Origin: a bacterium
GTDB taxonomy: Bacteria; Planctomycetota; Planctomycetia; Kolteriales; Kolteriaceae
NCBI GenBank assembly: GCA_019753235.1
Contig: JAIELF010000016.1
Location: 24,673 to 88,672 of the forward strand
Direction of reading: 5' to 3'
Length of the DNA: 64,000 nucleotides
Every line of letters begins with the position of its first letter. Positions within the stretch are counted from its first letter, which is position 1. Shown in pieces: positions 17,362 through 27,009 of this stretch. Below the pieces are notes generated by a model, which saw nothing but the letters and a program-made list of their open reading frames with translations, did no database searches and had not been told where the DNA came from. The translations under genes were made by a program, and so were the position numbers.

Positions 17362-18168
17362 CTAGGAGGTCGTCTCGGGTTCCTCATGCTCGACCCGAAG
17401 GATCGACTCCGGCAGAATGATGATTTTCTCCCCATCGCCTCGAAGAAGAGTTGCCCCTCGGTCGGGTCGCAGATCGAGAAGTCTTCCCGAATCTTCTCCG
17501 GTTGTCCGGACGATTCGAACCCATTGGCCGATCTGACGCTGCGATAGTTCGGTCCATTGTTGCCAAAGCGGCTCCAGACCGCGATCAAGCGCATCCGCGT
17601 AAAGGCGATCCAGTTGATCGAGGAGTTGTTGGAGGATCTCCGTTCGGTCGACCGGTCGGCCCAGTTCCATTTCGACGCTGGTCGCGGGTAGACGAACATC
17701 GGTAGGAAAATCTTCGGGTCGAACCGAGACGTTGATCCCCGCACCGACGACGGTCGCCAATCGACGTTCCACGAGGATGCCACTGATTTTTCGGTCTTCG
17801 ACGAGGACATCGTTGGGCCATTTGATGACGGCAGGCAATCCTAATTCACGCAGGATCCACGCAATTCCGACCGCGGCCCAGGCCGTCAAAAAAGAGGGGG
17901 AGTCGAGCGTCGGCGGTGGATTCACCACGATCGAAAAGAGCAACGCGGACCGTGGAGGAGCCGTCCAAGTGCGACCCCGTTGACCTCGCCCTGCGGTCTG
18001 ATGCTCCGCCACGATGACGTGACCGGCTGGCGGGCTGTTCGCTTCCCCAGCGGCCGCGTGCGCGAGATCGTTTGTGCTGGCAGTCTGATCATGAACTTGA
18101 AGGCTTCGGCCGATATGCAAACGATGGGAACCACCGCGCCGAAGGCGTTCAACATCCAAAGGGATCAT
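17362..18168 (-). CDS. birA: Biotin--[acetyl-CoA-carboxylase] ligase
   Basis: BirA activates biotin with ATP and attaches it to biotin carboxyl carrier protein. The product has 268 residues. TASTNDLAHAAA opens the catalytic domain; AEHQTAGRGQRGRTWTAPP is the biotinyl-AMP loop, with GRGQRG equivalent to the family GRGRRG; KWPNDVLVEDRKISGILVE provides the catalytic lysine region. The small C-terminal domain follows. There is no N-terminal helix-turn-helix, so it should act only as ligase and not as repressor. Its start overlaps the nadC stop by four bases (ATGA), indicating translational coupling. Confidence 0.93.
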   Translation of the reverse strand: MIPLDVERLRRGGSHRLHIGRSLQVHDQTASTNDLAHAAAGEANSPPAGHVIVAEHQTAGRGQRGRTWTAPPRSALLFSIVVNPPPTLDSPSFLTAWAAVGIAWILRELGLPAVIKWPNDVLVEDRKISGILVERRLATVVGAGINVSVRPEDFPTDVRLPATSVEMELGRPVDRTEILQQLLDQLDRLYADALDRGLEPLWQQWTELSQRQIGQWVRIVRTTGEDSGRLLDLRPDRGATLLRGDGEKIIILPESILRVEHEEPETTS

Positions 18169-19040
18169 GCTAAGAGATCGTCCAAAGCAAGGTCGAGGAT
18201 CGGTGCCGAATGCGTGATCGCGCCCACGCTGATGCGATCGACACCGGTCTCCGCGATCGCGCGAACGGTTGTCATTTTCACTCCACCCGATGCCTCCAGC
18301 AGGACCAACGGGGCGACCTTATCTCTTATCGCGACCGCCTCAGCTATTTCCTCGAGAGACATGTTGTCGAGCAGCACGATATCAGGCTGCGAGGGAAGAG
18401 CTTCATCGAGCGGCGCCAACGAATCGATCTCTATTTCGACGATGGTTCCGCGCGGGACTTGCTGACGCGCACGTTCGATGGCAACTTGCCATGGGCGCTC
18501 GAACTGCCGACTCAGCTCGGCCAGGTGGTTATCCTTAATGAGGACGGCATCAAAGAGTCCGACGCGGTGATTGGTCCCACCCCCGACGCGGACCGCGTAC
18601 TTTTCCAGATATCGCCAGCCGGGAGTGGTCTTTCGGGTATCGCAGATCGTCGCGTTCGTCCCTCGGACGGCCTCGACAAACCGAGCGGTCATTGTCGCAA
18701 TGCCACTCAAGTGACACAGAAAGTTGAGCATCGTCCGCTCGATCGAAAGAAGCGTTCGCGTGGAGCCCGCAATATGGGCGATCGTGTCCCCTTGGTTCAC
18801 GGGTCCGTCGTCGACTTGGGAGAGAATCTCGAAGGGTTCGATCTGGGATAGCAATCGGATGGCTTCGACGCCCGCGACGACACCGGTATGCCTAGCGACA
18901 ACCTTAGGGGAACTCTTGCGATCGTGATCAATGACAGATGCCGACGTGATGTCCCCCTGTTGACCCAGGTCCTCGTGAAGGCCCCAGGTCAACAGGCGAA
19001 CGGCTTGTTCTGTTTCGAAATCGTTCCAGATCGACTTCAC
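18165..19040 (-). CDS. nadC: Nicotinate-nucleotide pyrophosphorylase (carboxylating)
   Basis: NadC converts quinolinate and PRPP to nicotinate mononucleotide in de novo NAD synthesis. The product has 291 residues. Signatures are EDLGQQGDITSASVI near the N-terminus, SIERTMLNFLCHLSGIATMT, ICDTRKTTPGWRYLEKYAV, and GGGTNHRVGLFDAVLIKDNH, which supply the quinolinate- and phosphate-binding Arg, Lys and His residues. The C-terminal VLLEASGGVKMTTVRAIAET completes the barrel. Neither nadA nor nadB is present. It is spaced four bases from the preceding oxidoreductase gene and overlaps birA by four, so the three form one operon. Confidence 0.95.
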   Translation of the reverse strand: MKSIWNDFETEQAVRLLTWGLHEDLGQQGDITSASVIDHDRKSSPKVVARHTGVVAGVEAIRLLSQIEPFEILSQVDDGPVNQGDTIAHIAGSTRTLLSIERTMLNFLCHLSGIATMTARFVEAVRGTNATICDTRKTTPGWRYLEKYAVRVGGGTNHRVGLFDAVLIKDNHLAELSRQFERPWQVAIERARQQVPRGTIVEIEIDSLAPLDEALPSQPDIVLLDNMSLEEIAEAVAIRDKVAPLVLLEASGGVKMTTVRAIAETGVDRISVGAITHSAPILDLALDDLLA

Positions 19041-19044
19041 GACG

Positions 19045-20208
19045 TTACAGCGTGACTCCCGTTTTTTCCCATTGCCTGGTCTTTGCCGATTTCAGAACCG
19101 CATCGCAAACGCGCTGCGTCTGTAAGGCGTTGCGGAAGTCGGGCTGGGTCGGCTTTCCGGTCTCGATGCCGGCAATAAAGTCGGCCAAGGCATTGATAAA
19201 CGTGTGCTCGTAGCCGACCGTGCAACCAGGCACCCACCATTTGTCCATGTAGGGATGCTCGGCATTGGTGACATGGATACGTCGCCAACCGGTGGTGTGG
19301 CCGGGAACCTTCGGGCCGCCCGGCGCGCGATACTCGAAGTAATCGAGGTATTGCGGATCTTCGAGATTGAAATGGACACTGCCGTCGGCTCCATTCAACT
19401 CGAAGGTATTGAAATTCTTTCGGCCCCGAGCGTAGCGGGTCGACTCAAACGTCCCGATCGACCCGTTGGCAAACTTGGCCAGGAACATGCACGCGTCATC
19501 GATGCCGACCGGCTGCATTTTGCCCGTCTCTTGATGGAGCCTTTCTTTCACGAATGTTTCCGTCGCGGCAGAGACTTCTGCGATCGCCCCGTTGAGCCAC
19601 ATCGCGGTATCGATCGAATGCGCGAGTAAGTCTCCGGTGACGCCCGAGCCTGCCACATCGACATCCAGTCTCCAAAGGGCCGCCCCACCTTGCGGGACAT
19701 CCTCGGCAATCGTCCAATCTTGGAGATAACAGGCACGGTAGTGGAACGCCCGACCGATCCGCCCTTCGTCCACGAACGACTTCGCCAGTGAGATCGCCGG
19801 CACGCGTCGGTAGTTGAACCAAACCATATTGGGGATGCCGGCCTTCTCGACCGCTTCTGTCATTTGCTCGGCCTCGGCCACCGTCATGGCGAGGGGCTTC
19901 TCGCAGAGGATCATCTTGCCTGCTTTGGCCGCCGCCAAGGCGATCTCCAGGTGCGTGTTGTTCGGGCTGCCAATATCGATCAGATCGATGTCCGAACGCT
20001 CGATCAGCTTTCGCCAATCAGTCTCGACCGATTCATAACCCCAGTTCTGCGCGAAGGCGTCGGCCTTCTCCTTGTTGCGGGCACAGATCGCTTTCAGCAC
20101 CGGCTGGTGGGCCAGCGGAAAAAATCGCGACACCTTCAAGTAGGCGTTCGAGTGAGCCCGACCCATGAATCCATACCCGATCATGCCGACGTTCAGCGGC
20201 TTGGTCAT
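19045..20208 (-). CDS. Gfo/Idh/MocA-family oxidoreductase
   Basis: The product has 387 residues. The N-terminal Rossmann fold shows [17 protein letters not shown]; residues near 95 give the family EKP motif ([18 protein letters not shown]), whose lysine is usually catalytic. The C-terminal alpha/beta domain contains [19 protein letters not shown], with the D-x-x-x-H arrangement typical of sugar dehydrogenases. These enzymes oxidise or reduce sugars and polyols with NAD(P); the substrate is not predictable from sequence alone. Planctomycetes carry many paralogues. It is the first gene of a tight operon with nadC and birA, an association that looks circumstantial. Confidence 0.9.
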   Translation of the reverse strand: MTKPLNVGMIGYGFMGRAHSNAYLKVSRFFPLAHQPVLKAICARNKEKADAFAQNWGYESVETDWRKLIERSDIDLIDIGSPNNTHLEIALAAAKAGKMILCEKPLAMTVAEAEQMTEAVEKAGIPNMVWFNYRRVPAISLAKSFVDEGRIGRAFHYRACYLQDWTIAEDVPQGGAALWRLDVDVAGSGVTGDLLAHSIDTAMWLNGAIAEVSAATETFVKERLHQETGKMQPVGIDDACMFLAKFANGSIGTFESTRYARGRKNFNTFELNGADGSVHFNLEDPQYLDYFEYRAPGGPKVPGHTTGWRRIHVTNAEHPYMDKWWVPGCTVGYEHTFINALADFIAGIETGKPTQPDFRNALQTQRVCDAVLKSAKTRQWEKTGVTL

Positions 20209-20591
20209 GTGAGATGTTCTCCCTGCAGCCTTATCCCTCTTTACCGCGACCCGTTCCTGTCGACTCTGGGCCGGGCAGGACGATCGCGGGAACCCTCCCG
20301 CGGGGAAGGTTCAGCCCCATTACACACGCTTCGGTACGCTACCCGATCGGTCGACAAGTTCAACGCTTTGGGTCGCGACTTTGCACCTCAAAAGGGGCCA
20401 AGCGAAAAAAAAAGTCGAAATCTTGTCCGCTCGCGGGGCGGGTTCCGGATACCTCGTTGACGGAAACGAACGACGGATCGAACGAGAATCGGTCGACGCG
20501 GTCCCCAAGGGAATCGGAGCCCAAGGGACGAAAAGCCGTGAAGACCGACCCAAGACAACACTGACAACGAATCACCTGGGGGAGGGTGAGA
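20209..20591. other. Intergenic region with possible small-RNA transcript
   Basis: No protein gene is supported between the leftward oxidoreductase and the rightward DUF481 gene. A compact hairpin, GCGGGA-ACCC-TCCCGC, lies near 20287-20302. The region ends in a strong plus-strand terminator (next entry) although no plus-strand coding gene precedes it, so a non-coding transcript of up to about 400 bases is possible. It does not contain the RNase P, tmRNA or SRP RNA core motifs I looked for. Confidence 0.3.
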
Positions 20592-20639
20592 GGGTGGTGC
20601 GGGAAGCGCTTACGGGCGCGGCTCGCACCGCCCTTTTTT
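20592..20639 (+). terminator. Strong orphan Rho-independent terminator
   Basis: GGGTGGTGCG (20592-20601) pairs with CGCACCGCCC (20624-20633) through ten positions with one G-U wobble; an inner AGCGC/GCGC pairing extends the stem, and six Ts (20634-20639) follow. On the plus strand the nearest upstream coding gene points the other way, so what it terminates is unclear. Confidence 0.75.
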
Positions 20640-20775
20640 AAGTGTCTGCTATCAAACATGTTGTGTTGATTATCTCGGTTCGGGAATCGCGGGTTGTCCG
20701 GAACAGTTTCATCGGCTATGGATCGTCAGTCGCGCAGACTCTTGTTATGGACAGATATGGACTTACGTCGATTTA

Positions 20776-22029
20776 GTGACGAGTAAGTCCGACCCGAGCC
20801 GGGGAGTTGACCTGCTGATCCTGTTGCTTGTTTGGAGCCTGTTCACCGCGACACCGGCCGACGCGATCGACCTGGACGAGGTCGCCGTGCGCGCGGACCT
20901 GACACCTGTTGAGCTGGTCGAAGAGGATGTTGAGTCTTCGTTTCTGACCGAAGAGTCTGGCCCGACGCCCCAAAAGCGTGTTTCCGAAAAGCCGGTCGCG
21001 TTCATTCAGAGTGTCAGTCTCTTCGAGGAAGACGACCATCGACAAAAGGGTCTGATCCACTTTCCCCATATCTTCGGTGGTTCGAAGGAGGAGCCTGCGG
21101 GCAATGCTCCGCCGAAAGCCGGTGATTACGTCCTCAAGCCCCTTGTCGAACCGCTCGGTCTGGTGAAAGTGATTCTCGACCCGGTTAAAGAAGCGAACAA
21201 ACTTTTGCCGGAACAGCTTGATCCATTTCACTCGACGGAAGAGCAACCGGTCACCGAAGAGGAGAAAGCGGTCGCGGAGGAATTGAAGAAGGCCAAACTT
21301 CGTCAGCAGCAACTCTTGCTTAATACCGGCACGGGATCGAGGCTGGATGCCTTGATGGGTCTTGATAGTCGTTGGCACTTTCAGGTTCAGGCAGGCGGGT
21401 CGTTTCGTCAGGGAAACAATCCATCGACCAACATCAACACACAGCTTCGTGCCGAGCGTTACACCATCTACTCGAACTTCGTGTCGAAGCTGGGGGCATT
21501 CTACTCGGAACAGACGGGCAGCAAGCCGAACCGAAGGATCTTCGGGCAAGGGACGTACGATCGAAATCTCCGCGGTCGATGGTTCGCCTACGTTCGCGAG
21601 GATCTGGAATGGGACGCGATTCGGTTGATCAACTTGCGGGCCGTCTCGTCGGCCGGTCTCGGGTTTAAGTTCATCGACAACGTGCGAGAACGGTTACTTG
21701 CGCGCGTTGGTCCGACAGCATCGTACATCGACTATGATCGTCGGGCGCAATCACAGGACGAGTTTCGCAGCGGCTGGCTTCTTGAAGCCGACTATCGCCG
21801 AATCATGGGTGAAGCGAGTCGATTTGAACTCACCTCGTCGGCCTATCCCGATTTCGACAACAATCAGCAATTCCGCGTCCGGACCGAGGCGGCTCTCCTC
21901 TTTCCCATCGGCAAGGCAAGCGTCTGGAACTGGAAGGTCGGCGTCCGGCATGAATACATCATGAACCCCGTTATCACGACCAAAGCGAATGATATCGAAG
22001 GTTACTTTTCGATCGTCTATACAAAGTGA
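20776..22029 (+). CDS. DUF481-type outer-membrane protein
   Basis: The product has 417 residues from a GTG start. A signal peptide (GVDLLILLLVWSLFTATPADA) ends near residue 30. Residues 30-190 are charged and helical, possibly periplasmic. From about residue 195 to the end, alternating hydrophobic strands such as WHFQVQAGGSFRQGNNPSTN, RWFAYVREDLEWDAIRLINL and WNWKVGVRHEYIM, together with the terminal aromatic YFSIVYTK, fit a beta-barrel of the DUF481 / YdiY type. The family is found in outer membranes; its function is unclear. A weak promoter (TTGTCC, 17 bases, TATGGA) may lie just upstream. Confidence 0.75.
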   Translation: MTSKSDPSRGVDLLILLLVWSLFTATPADAIDLDEVAVRADLTPVELVEEDVESSFLTEESGPTPQKRVSEKPVAFIQSVSLFEEDDHRQKGLIHFPHIFGGSKEEPAGNAPPKAGDYVLKPLVEPLGLVKVILDPVKEANKLLPEQLDPFHSTEEQPVTEEEKAVAEELKKAKLRQQQLLLNTGTGSRLDALMGLDSRWHFQVQAGGSFRQGNNPSTNINTQLRAERYTIYSNFVSKLGAFYSEQTGSKPNRRIFGQGTYDRNLRGRWFAYVREDLEWDAIRLINLRAVSSAGLGFKFIDNVRERLLARVGPTASYIDYDRRAQSQDEFRSGWLLEADYRRIMGEASRFELTSSAYPDFDNNQQFRVRTEAALLFPIGKASVWNWKVGVRHEYIMNPVITTKANDIEGYFSIVYTK

Positions 22030-22055
22030 CAACCATATGTCATCGAATCACCATC

Positions 22056-22094
22056 GCGACGAACTACGAGTCGTCTTAACGTTTGTTTCGTCGC
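22056..22094. other. Inverted repeat between convergent genes
   Basis: GCGACGAA (22056-22063) and TTCGTCGC (22087-22094) form an 8-bp stem with a 23-base loop between the DUF481 stop and the end of the convergent gene. No T-run follows on either side. It may mark transcript ends for both genes. Confidence 0.35.
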
Positions 22095-22099
22095 AAGAG

Positions 22100-23008
22100 T
22101 CATGGAAGTAATCGTCGGACGGTCCCTTCGGGAGTGGGCATGCCACGGAGCAAGGCAAGCAATATCTCGGTGCCGTCAACCAGTCGGGGGGAGGGACGAC
22201 TGAAGTAACTGTTGGCATCGACGGCATAGACATGACGCTGGCGAACGGCGGGGCAATCGTTCCAGCCCGGGAGAGTTTTCAGTTGGTCGATCTGTTGGGC
22301 ATTTTTCTCCGTGTCAAAGCCGCAACTGGCGATCAGCAGAAAATCGGGCGGATCGGTCTGGATGATGTCGACATCGAGACGGGTGGATGGTTTTCCCGGT
22401 TCGCCTGCGGTGGGATGTCCACCGGCCAAGTCAATCATCTCGGGGACCCAATGGCCCGCGGACCAGAGCGGCGCGGGCCATTCAAGCACCAGAACTTTCG
22501 GGGCCGGCTCGATTCGCGGCAACGACCCGATCCATTCGAGTCGCGTCACCAACCTCTCCCGCCATTGTCGGGCGGTTTGGCTCCGATCGATCGCGTCACC
22601 GATCCGAACAATATCGTCGAGGACATCGACCACACACGAAGGGGAGAGCGACACGATCGCCGGCACCGGATCAAGTCGGCCCATCGCATGAGCGACCTCG
22701 CCCGGGCCTACCGCACAAACATCACAGAGCCCCTGGGTGATGATGACATCGGGACGAAGCGAGGCGAGTTTCTCCTCATGGATGATGTAGATCGATTGAC
22801 CCGACGACGCGGCCTCGGCCACGCGGCGATCGATCTCGTCTGGAGAAAGCGTCGGCAGTAACTCGTCAAACGGACCGACCACCACCTCGCGATCTCGCAC
22901 CCATCGCGGATAATCGCATTCGTGCGTGATGCCGACGAGATCAGCCGGGTCTTTAATCAGGCCGGCAATAATTTCCGTTGCCGCGGGAATCAGCGAAACG
23001 ATGCGCAT
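22100..23008 (-). CDS. BtuF-like cobalamin/iron-siderophore binding protein without export signal
   Basis: The product has 302 residues and begins directly with the mature-domain pattern (MRIVSLIPAATEIIAGL), with no signal peptide. Family III periplasmic-binding features are clear: LVGITHECDYP, then DVIITQGLCDVCAVG, VLVLEWPAPLWSAGHWVPEM and DLAGG in the C-terminal lobe. BtuF-like proteins normally deliver vitamin B12 to BtuCD in the periplasm. Lack of a signal means it may be cytosolic, perhaps a corrinoid-binding or sensor protein, as seen in many genomes under cobalamin-binding protein. It follows the ThiE gene by three bases, in one transcription unit with enolase. Confidence 0.85.
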   Translation of the reverse strand: MRIVSLIPAATEIIAGLIKDPADLVGITHECDYPRWVRDREVVVGPFDELLPTLSPDEIDRRVAEAASSGQSIYIIHEEKLASLRPDVIITQGLCDVCAVGPGEVAHAMGRLDPVPAIVSLSPSCVVDVLDDIVRIGDAIDRSQTARQWRERLVTRLEWIGSLPRIEPAPKVLVLEWPAPLWSAGHWVPEMIDLAGGHPTAGEPGKPSTRLDVDIIQTDPPDFLLIASCGFDTEKNAQQIDQLKTLPGWNDCPAVRQRHVYAVDANSYFSRPSPRLVDGTEILLALLRGMPTPEGTVRRLLP

Positions 23009-23011
23009 CGA

Positions 23012-24541
23012 TCACGCCTCTTGGGAAGGTTGGGACAAGCCCGAGAGAAGGGCAGAGGCCGACGCACACGGGTCATCCGATTGGCTGATCGCCCCGGCGA
23101 CGGCGACTCGCGTCACGCCGGCCGCGACCAGCATCGGCAATGTTTTTGCATCAATTCCACCGATGGCAAACCACGGCAAAAGGATTCTCTCGGTAACTTG
23201 GCTTAGCAGATCAGTACCGACATACGATGTGAAAGACTTGGTTGTTGAAGGAAAGATCGGCCCCACGCCGAGATAGCTGGCACCTTCTTCGACGGCGGCA
23301 ATCGCTTGTTCCAACGAATGCGTGCTCACGCCGACAAGGGCATCAGGTCCCACGATTCGCCGGGCTTCGCGAACCGTCAGCTCTTCTTGTCCCACGTGCA
23401 CGCCGTCGGCCTCCGCGAGCCGAGCGAGATCCGGGCGATCATTCATGATGAACAGGGCGCCGGTCTCTATCGTCCATTGTCGCAACTGTCTCGCCAGGTG
23501 CAGCGTTTGACGGTCGGGCCCCGCTTTATCGCGGAGCTGAATCACCCGAACGCCGCCGGCCACCGCCTGACGCACGGTCCATTCCAGGTCGAACGGGCAA
23601 GCGTGAGGATCGCAAATCCAGTAAAGCCGGGCGTCGGCCAATCGCTCGTGGGCATCGGCCGCAAGGCCCGCAAGTCGTTCCATCTGATACACGTCGTAAC
23701 GAAGAGTTTTGGCGAGTTGACTTGCGCGGGGGCTCGTCACTTTTGCATACTCTTCGATCGCGCGAAGAGCCTCTTGCGTTCGCTTCCAATTGATGGCGGC
23801 AACGTCGCGGATGGTCTCTCGCGAGAGTTCATGGCGCGAGGTGTGTTCCGCTCCGACATCGGCCGCCGTGTCTCGGGCGGCAAGCCTTTCATAGGTCGGA
23901 AGCGCCGCCTCTATCTCGGCCAGTCGATGGCGAAACTCTTTCAGCGACCTGGTCCAGACGGTTTGCCCCTGCGCGAATCGGGCATACTCCTCGACGACGC
24001 GAAGGCCCTCGCGAGCGCGATTCAAATTGGCGTCGAGGATCTGATAGAGATCCGTCAAATCCGGGTGACCCACCGATTTCCAATCAAGCTCGGCCGGCAA
24101 ATCAATCAACGCAGGTTCGCGCTGTTGATGGAACCGAGCAAGGAGGTTCGCGATGGGCCAATCGGTCAAATCCGGTATCGTCGCGACTAGGCCCGGCGTC
24201 TCGAGCAGAGCGACCGCAATATCGGTCGACTGCACTTGTTCATGCCGGCGAAACGCGAGCGCGATCTCTTTGGCTCGGCGAATCACCTCGGTCGATTCGG
24301 CAGACCACACGGGTAAAGGTTCTGCAGGATTCGCCGAATCAGGGGCCGAGGGCAATTGTTGCCGAAGCCGTTGCCATCGATCGAACGACTGATCGAGAAC
24401 GTTGCTGGTTTGCGGATCAAGTTCATCCACAAACGCCGCTAAAAGATCGGCCAATCCTACCTGAACATGTCCCAAGGACCGGGCCGACTGCTGGGCGCGG
24501 AGCAAAAGTCGTTCGGCTTGCGGCGAAAAGAGGTCGTCCAT
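23012..24541 (-). CDS. thiE: Thiamine-phosphate synthase with N-terminal Clp_N and ThiD2 domains
   Basis: The 509-residue product is a three-part fusion. Residues 1-150 resemble a double Clp_N repeat (FSPQAERLLLRAQQSARSLG, GLADLLAAFVDE; second copy from WSAESTEVIRRAKEIA). Residues 170-310 match ThiD2 (YQILDANLNRAREGLRVVEE, LAARDTAADVG), an HMP-P kinase-like domain. Residues 310-500 are ThiE: YWICDP, GGVRVIQLRDKAG, FIMNDRPDLARLAEADGVHV, VGVSTHSLEQA, YLGVGPIFPSTTKS and AIGGI. ThiE joins HMP-PP and thiazole phosphate to thiamine phosphate. The ATG at 24541 has GAAGGGGG upstream; a GTG at 24589 is possible. ThiD2-ThiE fusions are known; the Clp_N part is unusual. It lies between enolase and the BtuF-like gene. 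Confidence 0.9.
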   Translation of the reverse strand: MDDLFSPQAERLLLRAQQSARSLGHVQVGLADLLAAFVDELDPQTSNVLDQSFDRWQRLRQQLPSAPDSANPAEPLPVWSAESTEVIRRAKEIALAFRRHEQVQSTDIAVALLETPGLVATIPDLTDWPIANLLARFHQQREPALIDLPAELDWKSVGHPDLTDLYQILDANLNRAREGLRVVEEYARFAQGQTVWTRSLKEFRHRLAEIEAALPTYERLAARDTAADVGAEHTSRHELSRETIRDVAAINWKRTQEALRAIEEYAKVTSPRASQLAKTLRYDVYQMERLAGLAADAHERLADARLYWICDPHACPFDLEWTVRQAVAGGVRVIQLRDKAGPDRQTLHLARQLRQWTIETGALFIMNDRPDLARLAEADGVHVGQEELTVREARRIVGPDALVGVSTHSLEQAIAAVEEGASYLGVGPIFPSTTKSFTSYVGTDLLSQVTERILLPWFAIGGIDAKTLPMLVAAGVTRVAVAGAISQSDDPCASASALLSGLSQPSQEA

Positions 24542-24595
24542 CGCCGTCCCCCTTCTTCGCTTCGGCAGGAGAACACGATGTTCCCCCACCCGTTG

Positions 24596-25987
<1,392 letters not shown>

Positions 25988-25989
25988 TC

Positions 25990-26961
25990 ATGATGGAACG
26001 TTCGGCCACTTCGCCCACTCTCCATGATGAGTCGGCAACCAGTCCCGAACCGAGGAAAATGATACGGCTTGGGCCGCGCGCTTCAATTCTGTTGGTCCTG
26101 ATCGCGACGGCGATCACCCTGCTGCTCCTCGTGATTCCGATTCCGCCGGCTCGGCATCACCGATTGCTGACGGCATTATTGAACCTCGGGCATGTCCCGC
26201 TTTTCGCGATCTTGGCCTGGCTGGTTTTTGGAATCTGGGGTCGCTCGGTCGGGACTTTGATCGGCCTGATCGCGATCGTGTTTTTCGGGGAATGGATCCA
26301 GATCTGGGCCCCGGGCCGAACCGCCGACTGGTCGGATGCCGAGCACGGTGTGGTCGGCATTGCCATCGCGTGGCTCCTTTCCACGCGAGCATCCAGTGCT
26401 CTCATGATTGGATTCGTGATAGCTCTATTGGCTTTTCCGATGGCCCGGGCGATTCCAGAAATTGGGGACGTGGTCAGGGGATGGAAAGAGTTTCCGATAT
26501 TGGCAAGTTTTGAACACGGTTCGACGCTCGGGAGATGGAAAACGCACGGGGCGACACTGGATCGAAGAGTCAATTCGGCCGGGATGCCGATCGGGACGCT
26601 GACCCTGAATCACGAGGATGAATATCCCGGAGCCGAGCTCGTGCCGATCGTGACCGATTGGCAGAAGGCCGACCGATTGGTCATCGAATTCTCCGTTGAT
26701 CGACCGCTTCATCTGTTTGTTACGATTCGCGATCAGCGTTCAGAGATCGGCTATGCCGAGCGATTCAGCGGCGAGAAATCGTTCGATGCGGGCAGGCACT
26801 CGTGGGAATTCACGGTATCAGAACTTCAAAAGACCCCCGGCGGAGTTCCGCCTGATCTCGAGCGTATCGACTCGATCAATCTTTTTGCGGGAGCTCAAGA
26901 TGCCGGCGCGGTGGTCCATCTCGAACGCGTGAAACTCATCCTGTCGCAAAATGCGAAGTGA
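25990..26961 (+). CDS. VanZ-like membrane protein with C-terminal beta domain
   Basis: The product has 323 residues from the ATG at 25990; an ATG at 26059 with GAGG close by is another candidate, and a start further upstream at 25963 lacks a ribosome site. The N-terminal half holds four to five membrane segments (LLVLIATAITLLLLVIPIPP, LLTALLNLGHVPLFAILAW, VGTLIGLIAIVFFGEW) with the VanZ-like polar pair and the FGEWIQ and WSDAEHGVVG motifs. The C-terminal half is soluble and beta-rich (LVIEFSVDRPLHLFVTIRDQ, INLFAGAQDAG), resembling a carbohydrate-binding or CIA30-like module. Such a pairing suggests an envelope or glycan role; this is inference. Confidence 0.7.
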   Translation: MMERSATSPTLHDESATSPEPRKMIRLGPRASILLVLIATAITLLLLVIPIPPARHHRLLTALLNLGHVPLFAILAWLVFGIWGRSVGTLIGLIAIVFFGEWIQIWAPGRTADWSDAEHGVVGIAIAWLLSTRASSALMIGFVIALLAFPMARAIPEIGDVVRGWKEFPILASFEHGSTLGRWKTHGATLDRRVNSAGMPIGTLTLNHEDEYPGAELVPIVTDWQKADRLVIEFSVDRPLHLFVTIRDQRSEIGYAERFSGEKSFDAGRHSWEFTVSELQKTPGGVPPDLERIDSINLFAGAQDAGAVVHLERVKLILSQNAK

Positions 26962-26983
26962 CATGCCATTGGTCGGTAAGAAA

Positions 26984-27006
26984 TCCATCCGATCGAGATC
27001 GATGGA
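26984..27006. other. Bulged inverted repeat between convergent genes
   Basis: TCCATCCGATC and GATCGATGGA can pair through ten positions with one bulged base, in the 48-base gap between the VanZ-like gene and smc, which converge. No T-run is present. It may be a terminator-like structure. Confidence 0.3.
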
Positions 27007-27009
27007 CGA

